From Streptomyces aidingensis (lineage in GTDB: Bacteria > Actinomycetota > Actinomycetes > Streptomycetales > Streptomycetaceae), in NCBI RefSeq assembly GCF_900112355.1, contig NZ_FOLM01000001.1, positions 665,276 through 729,275 on the forward strand: a stretch of DNA of 64,000 nt, written 5' to 3'. The translations under genes and the position numbers were made by a program. Below, one piece after another: positions 49,863 through 58,371 of the stretch. Numbering within the stretch: position 1 is the first letter of the stretch; every line of letters starts with the position of its first letter. The notes beneath the pieces are model-generated. The model was not told where the DNA came from. It saw nothing but the letters and a program-made list of their open reading frames with translations, and did not search any database.

Positions 49863-52800
49863 TCAGGCCGGGCCGCCGCGGCGCCGCCCGGCCGCCAGCA
49901 GCAGCCCGGCCGCGCCCGCGGCACCCGCCGCCGCGGTGAGCGCCGCGCCCCGCCAGGGCGAGGCCGGACCGGCCGGCCCGGTCCCGGTGAGCCGCTCCGG
50001 ATACGGCCCGAAGGACACCGCGCCCGGCGCTCCGGCGCCGTCCGGCGCCCGGTCCAGGGCGAGCGCCAGCACCTGAGCCAGATGCAGGGCACGGCGGTCG
50101 GTGGACTGCATGATCTGCTCCTGGCAACTGAAGCCGTCGGCGATCAGCAGGGTGTCCGGGTCCGCGTCCCGCACCGCCGGCAGCAGCGCCTGCTCGCCCA
50201 CGCCCAGGGACAGTTCATAGCGCTCGCCGTGCTCGAACCCGAAGGAGCCGGCCATGCCGCAGCACCCGGGGTCGGGCACCTCGTACTCCAGGCCGGTGCG
50301 GTCCAGCAGCCCGAACTCGCCGCCCATGCCGCCCGGGGTGTTCTTGTGGTGGCAGTGGCCGTGCACCAGCGCCCGGCCGGACAGCCGGGGCGGCTCCCAG
50401 CCGTCCGCGTGCTCGCCCAGAAAGGAGCCCAGGTCCTGGGCCAGGGACGCCAGCCGCCCGGCGGCCGGGTCGCCGGGCATCATCTTGCCCAGTTCGTCCC
50501 GGAACACCGCCAGACAGCTCGGCTCCAGCCCGATCACCGGCACCCCCTCCTCCAGCGCGGGCCGCAGCACCTCCAGATTGCGGCGCAGAAAGCGCCTGGC
50601 CATGCCGAGGAAGCCGTAGTCGTACAGCGGGCGCCCGCAGCACACCCAGCTCTCCGGCAGCCGCACCCGGAAGCCGGCGTCCTCCAGCACCCGCACCGCG
50701 GCGATGCCGGTGACGGGGGAGAAGTGGTCGGTGAAGGTGTCCGGATAGAGCATGACCGGCGGCCCGCCGGGGTGGGCCGGGCGGTGCCGGGCGAACCAGC
50801 GGCGGAAGGTGGTGGCGGCGAAGGCCGGCACCCTCCGCTCCCGGGCCACCCCGCCGGCCAGCTTCATCGCCCGGGAGAGCAGCGGCGCCTGCCCGGCGAG
50901 GTTGGCCACCGAGGGCATCAGCGAGGCCGCCCGGGCCGCGTACATGATCCAGCCCATGGCATAGGCCGAGCGCGGGCGCAGCCGCCCGGCGTAGTACTTG
51001 GCCAGGAACTCGGCCTTCAGGGTGGGGATGTCCACATTGACCGGGCAGTCATGGGTGCAGCCCTTGCAGGACAGGCACAGCTCCATCGCGTCGAAGAGGT
51101 CCCGGTCGCGGGTGCCGCCGGTGGCGATGTCGCCGCGCAGCATCTCGAAGAACAGCCGGGCCCGGCCCCGGGTGGTGTGCTTCTCCTCGCGCAGCACCTG
51201 GAAGCTGGGGCACATGGTGCCCTGCTTCCCGGGCTCCCGGCACCGGCCGACGCCCACGCAGCGCACCGCGGCATGGGCCACGCTGCCGCCGTCCTCCGGA
51301 TAGCCGAAGTGGGTGTCCAGGGGCAGCGGATGCCACTCGGGGCCGAGCCGCAGGTCGCCGTCGACCGGATAGGGATCCACCACCTTGCCCGGGTTCATCT
51401 TCCACTCCGGGTCCCAGATCCGCTTGAACTCCCGGAACGCCTCGACCAGTTCCTCGCCGTACATGCGGGGCAGCAGCTCGGCCCGCTGCTGGCCGTCGCC
51501 GTGCTCGCCGGAGAGCGAGCCGCCGTAGGAGGCGACCAGGCCGGCCGCGTCGGTCAGGAAGCGGCGGTAGCCGGCCACGCCCTCGGCGGTGTAGAGGTCG
51601 AAGTCGATCCGGGTGTGCACACAGCCCTGGCCGATATGGCCGTAGACCGCGCCGCGCCGCCCGTGGCGGGCGTAGAGCCGCTTCAGATCGCGCAGATAGT
51701 CGCCGATCCGCTCGGGCGGCACCGCGGAATCCTCCCAGCCGGGCCAGTGGTCGTTGCCGTGCGGCGGAAAGGCGGTGGCGCCGAGCCCGGCCTCCCGGAT
51801 CTCCCACATGCCCCGGGCCTGCGCCGGGTCGTCGTAGAGCCGGGCGTCCACCGGCGGGGTGCCGCCCTCGCGCAGGTCGTCCAGCATCCGCCGGGCCCGC
51901 CGCTCGGCCTCCTCCCTGGTGTCGCCGCCGAACTCCACCAGCAGCCAGCCGCTGCCCCCGGGCAGCAGCTCCAGCTCCTTCAGATGCATCTGCGACTGCC
52001 GCTCGTCCTCGATCAGCAGATCGTCCAGCGCCTCGCAGCTCAGCGGCCGGTGCCGCATCACCCGGCGGCTCTCGTCGGCGGCGGTGGCGATATCCGGGTA
52101 GCCCAGTGCCACGGTGGTCCGGACCGGCGGGTCGGGCATCAGGCTCAGGGTGGCGCCCAGCACGGTGACGCAGGTGCCCTCGGTGCCGACCAGGGCGCGG
52201 GCCACATTGAAGCCGTTCTCGGGCAGCAGCTCGTCCAGGTTGTAGCCGGAGACCCGGCGCGGGATGCGCGGCATCCGGGACCGGATCAGGTCGGCGTAGG
52301 TGTCGCGCAGATCCCGCAGGCGGCGGTAGATCTCGCCGCGCCGGCCGCCCTCGGCGATGATCCGCTCCAGCTCCGCCTCGCCGGTGCGGCCGACCGTCAT
52401 GCGCAGCCCGTCATAGGTCAGCACCTCCAGCGATTCGACATTGTCCGAGGTCCGCGGGCCGCCGCCGTAGAACTCGGACATCACCGAGTGGATGCCGCAG
52501 GAGTTGTTGCCCAGCATGCCGCCGATGGTGCAGTAGGCGTGGGTGGAGGGATCGGGGCCCCAGGTCAGGCCGTGCCGGGCGGCGGCGGACTTCAGTTCGT
52601 CGCACACCACGCCCGGCAGGCAGTGCGCGGTGCGCCGCTCCGCGTCGATCCCGGGCGTGGCGTCCAGGTACTTGGAGAAGTCGATCACCACGGCGAAGTT
52701 GACCGTCTCGCCGGACAGACTGGTGCCGCAGCCCCGGGAGACCAGCGGCGCCCGGTAGGCCCGGCAGGCCTCCACCGTGGCCACCACGTCGTCCGTGGTG

Positions 52801-53018
52801 CGGGGGATGACGACCCCGACCGGCTCCTGCCGGAAGTTGGAGGCGTCGGTCGCGTACAGCGCCCGCGAGCCGTCGTCGAACCGGACCTCACCGGAGACAT
52901 GGCGGCGCAGCCGGTCCTCCAGCCCTCGCACATTGATCCGTTCGGCGGCGGACATGCCGCCCGGCAGCCGGGGCTCGGTCCGGGCGGGCACGGTGCGGTG
53001 ACGGGGCGTGCCTGGCAT
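49863..53018 (-). CDS. FAD-linked oxidase fused to Fe-S/CCG domains (YdiJ-type D-2-hydroxyacid dehydrogenase)
   Basis: A 1051-residue flavo-iron-sulfur enzyme. The N-terminal FAD-binding PCMH domain (VVIPRTTDDVVATVEACR ... VSRGCGTSLSGE) is followed by an FAD-oxidase C domain (GGSLSGEHGDGQ and WKMNPGKVVDP), then ferredoxin-type clusters (CVGVGRCR ... MCPSF and CLSCKGCTHDCPVN) and CCG domains (WVCCGRPLYDYG, PDPGCCGMAGSFG). This is the YdiJ/D-lactate dehydrogenase-like fusion that oxidises D-lactate, D-2-hydroxyglutarate or similar acids into the quinone pool. Unusually, the C-terminus ends in a hydrophobic helix (ALTAAAGAAGAAGLLLAAG) and Arg tail, a possible membrane anchor. The ATG at 53018 has a perfect AGGAGG seven bases away. 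Confidence 0.92.
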   Translation of the reverse strand: MPGTPRHRTVPARTEPRLPGGMSAAERINVRGLEDRLRRHVSGEVRFDDGSRALYATDASNFRQEPVGVVIPRTTDDVVATVEACRAYRAPLVSRGCGTSLSGETVNFAVVIDFSKYLDATPGIDAERRTAHCLPGVVCDELKSAAARHGLTWGPDPSTHAYCTIGGMLGNNSCGIHSVMSEFYGGGPRTSDNVESLEVLTYDGLRMTVGRTGEAELERIIAEGGRRGEIYRRLRDLRDTYADLIRSRMPRIPRRVSGYNLDELLPENGFNVARALVGTEGTCVTVLGATLSLMPDPPVRTTVALGYPDIATAADESRRVMRHRPLSCEALDDLLIEDERQSQMHLKELELLPGGSGWLLVEFGGDTREEAERRARRMLDDLREGGTPPVDARLYDDPAQARGMWEIREAGLGATAFPPHGNDHWPGWEDSAVPPERIGDYLRDLKRLYARHGRRGAVYGHIGQGCVHTRIDFDLYTAEGVAGYRRFLTDAAGLVASYGGSLSGEHGDGQQRAELLPRMYGEELVEAFREFKRIWDPEWKMNPGKVVDPYPVDGDLRLGPEWHPLPLDTHFGYPEDGGSVAHAAVRCVGVGRCREPGKQGTMCPSFQVLREEKHTTRGRARLFFEMLRGDIATGGTRDRDLFDAMELCLSCKGCTHDCPVNVDIPTLKAEFLAKYYAGRLRPRSAYAMGWIMYAARAASLMPSVANLAGQAPLLSRAMKLAGGVARERRVPAFAATTFRRWFARHRPAHPGGPPVMLYPDTFTDHFSPVTGIAAVRVLEDAGFRVRLPESWVCCGRPLYDYGFLGMARRFLRRNLEVLRPALEEGVPVIGLEPSCLAVFRDELGKMMPGDPAAGRLASLAQDLGSFLGEHADGWEPPRLSGRALVHGHCHHKNTPGGMGGEFGLLDRTGLEYEVPDPGCCGMAGSFGFEHGERYELSLGVGEQALLPAVRDADPDTLLIADGFSCQEQIMQSTDRRALHLAQVLALALDRAPDGAGAPGAVSFGPYPERLTGTGPAGPASPWRGAALTAAAGAAGAAGLLLAAGRRRGGPA

Positions 53019-53080
53019 GGGGGTTCCTCCTGAGGACTCCGGACGGGTTCGGCGGCGGCGCGCCGGGTACCCGCGGGCGG

Positions 53081-54286
53081 ATGACGGACACCTCACCCGG
53101 CACCTCACCCGGCACCTCACCCGGCACCTCACCCGGCACCGCAGCGGACACCGCACCGGACGGCTCAGTGCCCGCCGTCGCCTCCGCCGGGGCGCCGGTG
53201 GAGCGGGTGCGCACGCTGGTCTGGCAGATCCCCACCGAGGACCCGGAGGCGGACGCCACCCTCGCCTGGGACAGCACCACCGTGGTGCTGGCCGAGATCG
53301 ACGCGGGCGGCCGTACCGGCCTCGGCTGGACCTATGGCGACCGGGCGGCGGCCACGGTCATCGACGGCAGACTGGCCTCCGTGCTGACCGGCCGGGACGC
53401 CCTGCGGCCCGGCCAGGCCTACGACGCCATGCTCGGCGCCTGCCGCAACCTGGGAACCCCCGGCGTGGCGGCCACCGCGGTCTCCGCCGTGGACTGCGCG
53501 CTGTGGGACCTCAAGGCCCGCCTGCTGGGCGTACCGCTGGTCACCCTGCTGGACGGGGTGCACGAGGCCGTGCCGGTCTACGGCAGCGGCGGCTTCACCA
53601 CGCTGTCCCCGTCCGCCACCGCGGAGCAGTTGTCCGGCTGGGTGGCGGCGGGCATTCCGCGGGTCAAGCTCAAGGTCGGCGGCGATCCGGACGCCGACCC
53701 GGCGCGGGTGCGGGCCGCCCGCTCGGCCATCGGCCCGGACACCGCCCTCTACGCCGACGCCAACGGCGGCTGGCACCGCAAACAGGCCCTGTACTGGGCG
53801 CAGCGGCTGCGGGAACCGGACGCCGACATCACCTGGCTGGAGGAACCGGTCAGTTCGGAGGATCTGGCGGGGCTGCGGCTGCTGCGCGACCGGGGACCGG
53901 GCGGCATGGACATCGCGGCCGGCGAGTACGGCTGGGACGTGCCCTACTTCCAGCGGATGCTGGACGCCGGAGCCGTGGACTGTCTCCAGGCGGATGTCAC
54001 CCGGTGCGGGGGCATCACCGGCTTCCTGCGGGTGGCCGCGCTGTGCGACGCCCGCTGCGTCGACCTGTCCGCGCACTGCGCGCCGCAGCTCAGCGCGCAT
54101 GCCTGCACCGCCGTGTGGCATCTGCGCCATCTGGAGTACTTCCACGACCATGTGCGCATCGAGCGGATGCTGTTCGACGGGGTGCTGGAACCGGAGGCGG
54201 GCGGGGTGCTGCGGCCCGACCGCAGCCGCCCCGGGCACGGTCTGACCCTGGCCCCGGGCCGCGCCGACCGCCACCGGATCGCCTGA
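53081..54286 (+). CDS. Enolase-superfamily enzyme, mandelate racemase subgroup
   Basis: A 401-residue enzyme. The catalytic pattern is complete: Lys196-x-Lys198 (VKLKVGG), metal ligands Asp226 (YADANGG), Glu254/255 (WLEEPV) and Glu282 (AAGEYG), and an Asp304-His332 dyad (QADVTRCGG, LSAHCAP). This arrangement matches the mandelate racemase subgroup, whose members abstract the alpha proton of a carboxylate (racemases, acid-sugar dehydratases). The substrate is unknown. The first 20 residues are TSPG repeats from a 12-bp tandem repeat, so a later start such as the GTG at 53169 is possible. Divergent from the FAD/Fe-S dehydrogenase gene, 62 bases apart. Confidence 0.9.
   Translation: MTDTSPGTSPGTSPGTSPGTAADTAPDGSVPAVASAGAPVERVRTLVWQIPTEDPEADATLAWDSTTVVLAEIDAGGRTGLGWTYGDRAAATVIDGRLASVLTGRDALRPGQAYDAMLGACRNLGTPGVAATAVSAVDCALWDLKARLLGVPLVTLLDGVHEAVPVYGSGGFTTLSPSATAEQLSGWVAAGIPRVKLKVGGDPDADPARVRAARSAIGPDTALYADANGGWHRKQALYWAQRLREPDADITWLEEPVSSEDLAGLRLLRDRGPGGMDIAAGEYGWDVPYFQRMLDAGAVDCLQADVTRCGGITGFLRVAALCDARCVDLSAHCAPQLSAHACTAVWHLRHLEYFHDHVRIERMLFDGVLEPEAGGVLRPDRSRPGHGLTLAPGRADRHRIA
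53089..53160 (+). repeat. 12-bp tandem repeat at the 5' end of the racemase-like gene
   Basis: Four exact copies of CACCTCACCCGG (53089-53136) followed by two diverged units. Each perfect unit encodes Thr-Ser-Pro-Gly in frame. It begins eight bases after the ATG at 53081 and about 70 bases from the start of the opposite gene, so copy-number changes could affect translation or the shared promoter region. Confidence 0.85.
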
Positions 54287-54475
54287 GCCGGCCGGCCGCC
54301 GCGCCCCGCCTTCCCGCTCCGCCGCCGGACACTCCGCCGGACACTCCGCCGGACGGCGGAGTTTGCCCCCGTGCGCTCCGGTAACCCGTGCCCGGTTCCC
54401 GACTGCCTCATCCACGACGACCCGACGACGACCTCACGACGTCCCCGACGAATCTGTCTGCGAGGAGAACACGCC

Positions 54476-56278
54476 ATGAGTCAGGTTGCCGACTTCGTGC
54501 TCGACCGCCTGCGCCAATGGGGGGTGCACCGGGTGTTCGGCTACCCGGGAGACGGTATCAACGGGTTCCTCGGCGCCTTCGGCCGCGCCGCCGGCGACCC
54601 CGAGTTCATCCAGGTCCGGCACGAGGAGATGGCCGCCTTCATGGCCTGCGGCCACGCCAAGTTCACCGGCGAGCCGGGCGTCTGCATCGCCACCTCGGGA
54701 CCGGGCGCCATCCATCTGCTCAACGGCCTGTACGACGCCAAGCTCGACCACCAGCCGGTGGTCGCCGTGGTGGGGCAGCAGAAGCGCCTCTGTCTGGGCT
54801 CGGCCTACCAGCAGGAGGTGCACCTCGACCGGCTGTTCGCGGACGTCTCCGACTACTGCCAGCTCGTGATGCACCCCGCCCAGGCCCGGCATGTCGTCGA
54901 CCGGGCCTTCAAGAACGCGCTCACCAACCGCAGCGTGTCCACCATCATCGTCCCCGAGGACGTGCAGGAGGAGCCCGCGCAGCCCTCCCCGCCGCGGATG
55001 CACGGCGCGGTCTACTCCAGCGTCGGCTGGAGCCGGCCCCGGGTGCTGCCGGACGAGGACGAACTGCGCCGGGCCGCCCGGGTGCTCAACGAGGGCAAGA
55101 AGGTGGCGATCCTGATCGGCCAGGGCGCGGCGGACGCCGAGGGCGAGGTCATCGAGACCGCCGAGACGCTGGGCGCGGGCGTGGCCAAGGCCCTGCTCGG
55201 CCGGGATGTGCTGCCGGACGACCTGCCCTATGTCACCGGCCCGGTCGGCCTGCTGGGCAGCAAGGCCAGCGACAACATGATGCGGGACTGCGACACCCTG
55301 CTGATGATCGGCAGCAGCTTCCCGTACGCCGAATGGCTGCCCAAGGAGGGCCAGGCCAGGGGCGTGGAGATCAACATCGACGGCCGGATGATCGGGGTGC
55401 GCTATCCCATGGAGGCGTATCTGGTGGGCGACTCCCGGGAAACGCTGCGCGCCCTGTTGCCGCTGCTGCGCCGCAAGGACGACCGGGGCTGGCGCAAGTC
55501 CGTGGAGAAGGACGTCCGGGAGTGGAAGGAACTGTGCGCCAAGCGGGCCTCGCAGCACTTCGGCGGCGTGATCAACCCGCAGTCGGTGGCGTCGGCGCTG
55601 TCCGACCGGCTGCCCGAACGGGCGATCCTGACCGCCGACTCGGGTTCCGGCACCAACTGGTGGGCCCGCCATCTGGAACTGCACGACGGCATGCAGGCGT
55701 CGCTGTCCGGCACCCTGGCCACCATGGGACCCGGCGTGCCGTACGCCATCGCCGCCCGCTTCGCCCACCCGGACCGGCCGGTGATCGCCTTCGTCGGTGA
55801 CGGCGCCTTCCAGATGAACGGCATGAACGAGATGATCACCATCAAGCGCTATCACAAGCGCCTGGCGGGCCGGGCGCCGTTCGTGTTCTGCGTCTTCAAC
55901 AACCGGGACCTCAACCAGGTGACATGGGAGCAGCGCGCCATGGCGGGCGATCCCAAGTTCCCCGGTTCCCAGGACATTCCGGATGTGCCCTATGCCGCCT
56001 TCGCGGATCTGCTCGGGCTGCGCGGAATCCGCTGCGACGAGCCGCGGAAGGTGGGCAGGGCGTGGGAGGAGGCGCTGTCCGCCAAGGAGCCGGTGGTGCT
56101 GGAATTCGTGGTCGATCCGGAGATCGCCCCCATTCCGCCGCACATCAAGACCGAGCAGGGCAAGAAGGCCGCCAAGGCGATGATGCACGACCCGGAGAAC
56201 ATCGGGATCGTGGCCCGCGGCGTCCGCCAGAAACTCACCGAATACGCCGCCCACCTTCCCGGGCGCGGTTCCTCCTGA
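54476..56278 (+). CDS. Thiamine-pyrophosphate enzyme, pyruvate oxidase (PoxB)-like
   Basis: A 600-residue three-domain TPP enzyme. The N-terminal domain carries the catalytic Glu50 (VRHEEMAAFMACGHAKF) and the C-terminal domain has the TPP/Mg motif from GDGAFQMN (Gly441) to NNRDLN. The central domain (RRAARVLNEGKKVAILIGQGAA) is FAD/nucleotide-binding-like. Overall similarity is to pyruvate dehydrogenase (quinone)/pyruvate oxidase and acetolactate synthase-like enzymes. It may decarboxylate pyruvate and pass electrons to quinone, fitting the respiratory neighbourhood. The ATG at 54476 has GAGGAGA; a longer frame upstream is non-coding. Confidence 0.92.
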   Translation: MSQVADFVLDRLRQWGVHRVFGYPGDGINGFLGAFGRAAGDPEFIQVRHEEMAAFMACGHAKFTGEPGVCIATSGPGAIHLLNGLYDAKLDHQPVVAVVGQQKRLCLGSAYQQEVHLDRLFADVSDYCQLVMHPAQARHVVDRAFKNALTNRSVSTIIVPEDVQEEPAQPSPPRMHGAVYSSVGWSRPRVLPDEDELRRAARVLNEGKKVAILIGQGAADAEGEVIETAETLGAGVAKALLGRDVLPDDLPYVTGPVGLLGSKASDNMMRDCDTLLMIGSSFPYAEWLPKEGQARGVEINIDGRMIGVRYPMEAYLVGDSRETLRALLPLLRRKDDRGWRKSVEKDVREWKELCAKRASQHFGGVINPQSVASALSDRLPERAILTADSGSGTNWWARHLELHDGMQASLSGTLATMGPGVPYAIAARFAHPDRPVIAFVGDGAFQMNGMNEMITIKRYHKRLAGRAPFVFCVFNNRDLNQVTWEQRAMAGDPKFPGSQDIPDVPYAAFADLLGLRGIRCDEPRKVGRAWEEALSAKEPVVLEFVVDPEIAPIPPHIKTEQGKKAAKAMMHDPENIGIVARGVRQKLTEYAAHLPGRGSS

Positions 56279-56293
56279 CCCGGCCGCCGAACG

Positions 56294-56320
56294 CGAACGG
56301 GCCGCCCGGCGGCCCATTCG
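56294..56320 (+). terminator. Hairpin after the TPP enzyme gene
   Basis: GGGCCGCC and GGCGGCCC arms around a single C, extended by CGAA/TTCG, begin 16 bases after the stop codon. The loop would open to about five bases. It is a likely terminator without a U tract. Confidence 0.65.
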
Positions 56321-56407
56321 TGGAGATGCGGTGAGGGTCGGCCGGACGGGGAATGCGGACGGGCGGACGGGGCAGTGACTCGTTACGGCGCCGTCCGCGG
56401 GGAGAAA

Positions 56408-56430
56408 CCCTCCTCCCACCGGGAGGAGGG
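56408..56430. terminator. Perfect 10-bp stem with ACC loop
   Basis: CCCTCCTCCC and GGGAGGAGGG flank ACC. The stem lies between convergent genes and could terminate the minus-strand Crp/Fnr transcript or act as a back-up terminator for the plus-strand gene. Confidence 0.6.
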
Positions 56431-56625
56431 CGATCACCCTTCCGCACGGCCGCTCGTCAGTCCGGGCCGGATACCTCCGGATGCGACGCCCCTTCCCTTT
56501 CCCCGATCCCGCACCCGGTGCAGCGGGGAAGCGCCACCGGAGAAATCCCGGCCCGGCCCGCCGGCGTACATTCCGCGCCGGACCGCACCGCCCGGCGCCC
56601 GCGGCCGTCGGCGCGTTCTGCGCGT

Positions 56626-57339
56626 TCAGCGTGTTCTGCGCTCGCCGCGGGCCAGCCGGTTCAGCCGCCCGGCGTCGAGAAGCTCCACCCGCCGGTAGCC
56701 GACCCGCAGCAGTCCCGCGCGCTCGAAGTCCTTCAGCACCCGGTTGAGCGTGGGGCGGCGCAGGCCGAGCATGCCCGCCAGGGTGGCCTGGGAGCAGTGC
56801 ACCCCCGCGCCGCGCGCCTCGCGCAGCAGCAGCCCGGCAACCCGCCGCTCCGCGCTGCAGTTCAGGGTCTGCGCCAGGATCTCCTGGGTCCGGGCGTGCT
56901 GCCGGGCCAGGCTGCGCAGCCAGAGGCGGGTCAGCGCCGGGCTGCCGTCCAGCATGGCCAGGAACCGCGCCGCGGGCAGGAATCCGGCCCGGACGTCGGT
57001 GAGCGCCCGCGCGGTGCAGCCGGCCGGGCTGCCCAGCAGCAGCGGCGCGTCACCGGCGACCCCGCAGGGCGACAGCACCCCGATCACCACCCGGTCCCGG
57101 CCCGAGCCGGTGACCAGTTCCAGCGTGCCGCTGCGGATGATCCACACCCCGTCCGGCATCCTTCCCTGACGGAAGGCCACCGTGCCGCGGGGCAGCAGCC
57201 GCTCCTCCAGCCCTTCGGCCAGTTCCCCGGCCAGCCGGTCCACGGTCGGTGTGCCGGCTGCGCCCAGGCACTCGATCAGCCATGCCGCCGCGCGTCGGCC
57301 GGCGGCGGTGGACGCGGCGGCTTCCTTCTCGGTCGTCAT
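56626..57339 (-). CDS. Crp/Fnr-family transcriptional regulator
   Basis: A 237-residue regulator with an N-terminal cyclic-nucleotide-type beta barrel (about 30-145; VAFRQGRMPDGVWIIRSGTLELVTG). A helical linker and a C-terminal winged HTH follow (CSQATLAGMLGLRRPTLNRVLKDFERAGLL). No clustered N-terminal Cys for an FNR-like Fe-S centre is present, so the signal is unknown. It is divergent from the secreted KHG-rich gene, with 136 bases and a clear dyad between. The ATG at 57339 directly follows an in-frame GTG at 57342; AGGACAGG is the likely ribosome binding site. The convergent neighbour is the PoxB-like gene. Confidence 0.93.
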   Translation of the reverse strand: MTTEKEAAASTAAGRRAAAWLIECLGAAGTPTVDRLAGELAEGLEERLLPRGTVAFRQGRMPDGVWIIRSGTLELVTGSGRDRVVIGVLSPCGVAGDAPLLLGSPAGCTARALTDVRAGFLPAARFLAMLDGSPALTRLWLRSLARQHARTQEILAQTLNCSAERRVAGLLLREARGAGVHCSQATLAGMLGLRRPTLNRVLKDFERAGLLRVGYRRVELLDAGRLNRLARGERRTR

Positions 57340-57350
57340 CACCCTGTCCT

Positions 57351-57364
57351 GTCATATGTATGAC
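57351..57364. promoter_or_regulatory. Inverted repeat upstream of the Crp/Fnr gene
   Basis: GTCATA-TG-TATGAC is a perfect 12-base dyad with a two-base spacer, 11 bases upstream of the Crp/Fnr start and 111 bases before the divergent gene. It is AT-rich in a GC-rich region. It differs from the Crp (TGTGA-N6-TCACA) and Fnr (TTGAT-N4-ATCAA) consensus sites, so it could be an autoregulatory site of different specificity. Confidence 0.5.
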
Positions 57365-57475
57365 TATCTGATCGCCCAGTCGGGGTGGGGTGGGGTTGCC
57401 GGAGTCACCGGCTGTCAACTCCTGAGGACGGAACGAGGCAACCCCTATCCAACCCGACAAAGGGAGAGACAGCAC

Positions 57476-58018
57476 ATGGGAATGCGTCTGATGCGCCGGG
57501 CCGTGCTCGGCACCGCTGCCGCCTGCCTGGCCGCCGGAGCCGTTGCCGCGGGTGCCGGCACCGCCGTCGCCGCCCCGGTCGTCGAGCACCAGGCCGCCGA
57601 CCACGACCCGGACAGGAACCGCGGCGACCACCACGGCAAGGACGGCAAGCACGAGAAGGACGGCAAGGAGGGGAAGGAGAAGGACGGCAAGCACGAGAAG
57701 GACGGGAAGCACGGCGAGTGCGACAAGGAGAGGAAGCACGAGAAGAACGGCAAGGAGGGGAAGCACGACAAGCACGACAAGCACGGCAAGGACGGCAAGG
57801 GCGGCAAGGAGGGGAAGCACGGCAAGGAGGGCAAGGACGGCAAGTGCGGCTGCGGCAAGGAGGACCACGGCCGCGGTGATCACGGCCGGGGTGACCACGG
57901 CCGGGGTGATCATGACCGGAGTGACCACGACCGCCGCGGCCACGACCACGGCGGCCACGGCCGGCACAGCTACCACCCGGTCGGCCTCGGCCACGGACCC
58001 GTCCCCGGTCTGTTCTGA
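57476..58018 (+). CDS. Secreted Lys/His/Gly/Asp-rich low-complexity protein
   Basis: A 180-residue protein. It has a signal peptide (MGMRLMRRAVLGTAAACLAAG, cleavage probably after AVAAP or thereabouts), then ~100 residues of repeated KDGKHEKDGKEGKE-type units, a short CGCG-containing segment (DGKCGCGKEDHG), and a HGRGDHGRGDHDR-type histidine-rich tail. Such composition suits binding of metal ions or polyanions outside the cell, but I recognise no family. AGGGAGAG precedes the ATG. It is divergent from a Crp/Fnr-type regulator, which may control it, and is followed by a strong hairpin. Confidence 0.75.
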   Translation: MGMRLMRRAVLGTAAACLAAGAVAAGAGTAVAAPVVEHQAADHDPDRNRGDHHGKDGKHEKDGKEGKEKDGKHEKDGKHGECDKERKHEKNGKEGKHDKHDKHGKDGKGGKEGKHGKEGKDGKCGCGKEDHGRGDHGRGDHGRGDHDRSDHDRRGHDHGGHGRHSYHPVGLGHGPVPGLF

Positions 58019-58049
58019 CCGGTCCGGACGGCGGCACCGGTATGCCCGT

Positions 58050-58085
58050 CCCGGCGGCCGGAGCGCTTCCGCTCCGGCCGCCGGG
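58050..58085 (+). terminator. Strong hairpin after the KHG-rich gene
   Basis: Perfect 15-base arms beginning CCCGGCGGCCGGAGC with a six-base GCTTCC loop, 31 bases downstream of the stop. It is the best terminator-like stem in this part of the window. Confidence 0.75.
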
Positions 58086-58298
58086 CCGTGCCGCGGGCGG
58101 CGCGCGGCCCGCTGAAGAAAGCACATCGGAGCAGCACACGATCTTCCCAAGAGGGGGAAACCGGAGCCGTCCGCCGTTCCGCTCCCGGCCCCGTCGCCGC
58201 CACGCCCACCTCCGGGTGACGGCCATCCGGCGCAGTGCGGCTCCCCCACGCGGAAGCCCTGGCGGGCCGCCGCCGCTGCGGCGCGGGGGAGCCCGAGG

Positions 58299-58371
58299 CG
58301 CCCCCGGCAGGACTCGAACCTGCGACCAAGTGCTTAGAAGGCACCTGCTCTATCCGCTGAGCTACGGAGGC
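58299..58371 (-). tRNA. tRNA-Arg (anticodon UCU)
   Basis: The 73-base minus-strand sequence folds as a tRNA. The acceptor stem is GCCTCCG with CGGGGGC (one G-U pair), the D-arm TAGCTCAGCGGATAGAGCA, the anticodon arm GTGCC-TTCTAAG-GCAC-like with anticodon TCT, and the T-arm GGTTCGAGTCC. It reads arginine AGA codons, which are rare in this genome. The discriminator is G, and CCA is not encoded (CCT follows). It lies between the KHG-rich gene and the GTPase pair. Confidence 0.93.

Larger units (their letters stand above)
56279..56625. other. Intergenic region between convergent TPP enzyme and Crp/Fnr genes
   Basis: 347 bases with no convincing gene. It contains two strong hairpins, at 56294-56320 and 56408-56430, which are listed separately. 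The rest is GC-rich and featureless. Confidence 0.5.

Noticed and set aside
48009..53033. 1674-residue plus-strand frame running through ctaD and the FAD/Fe-S gene
   Set aside because: It overlaps two clearly genuine genes in another frame or strand and has Arg/His/Pro-rich shadow composition.
53089..53160. Possible CRISPR array
   Set aside because: The 12-bp units are contiguous with no spacers and encode TSPG in frame, so it is a minisatellite.
58299..58371. tRNA-Arg as an attachment site for a mobile element
   Set aside because: I saw no repeat of the tRNA 3' end or integrase gene around it within the window.
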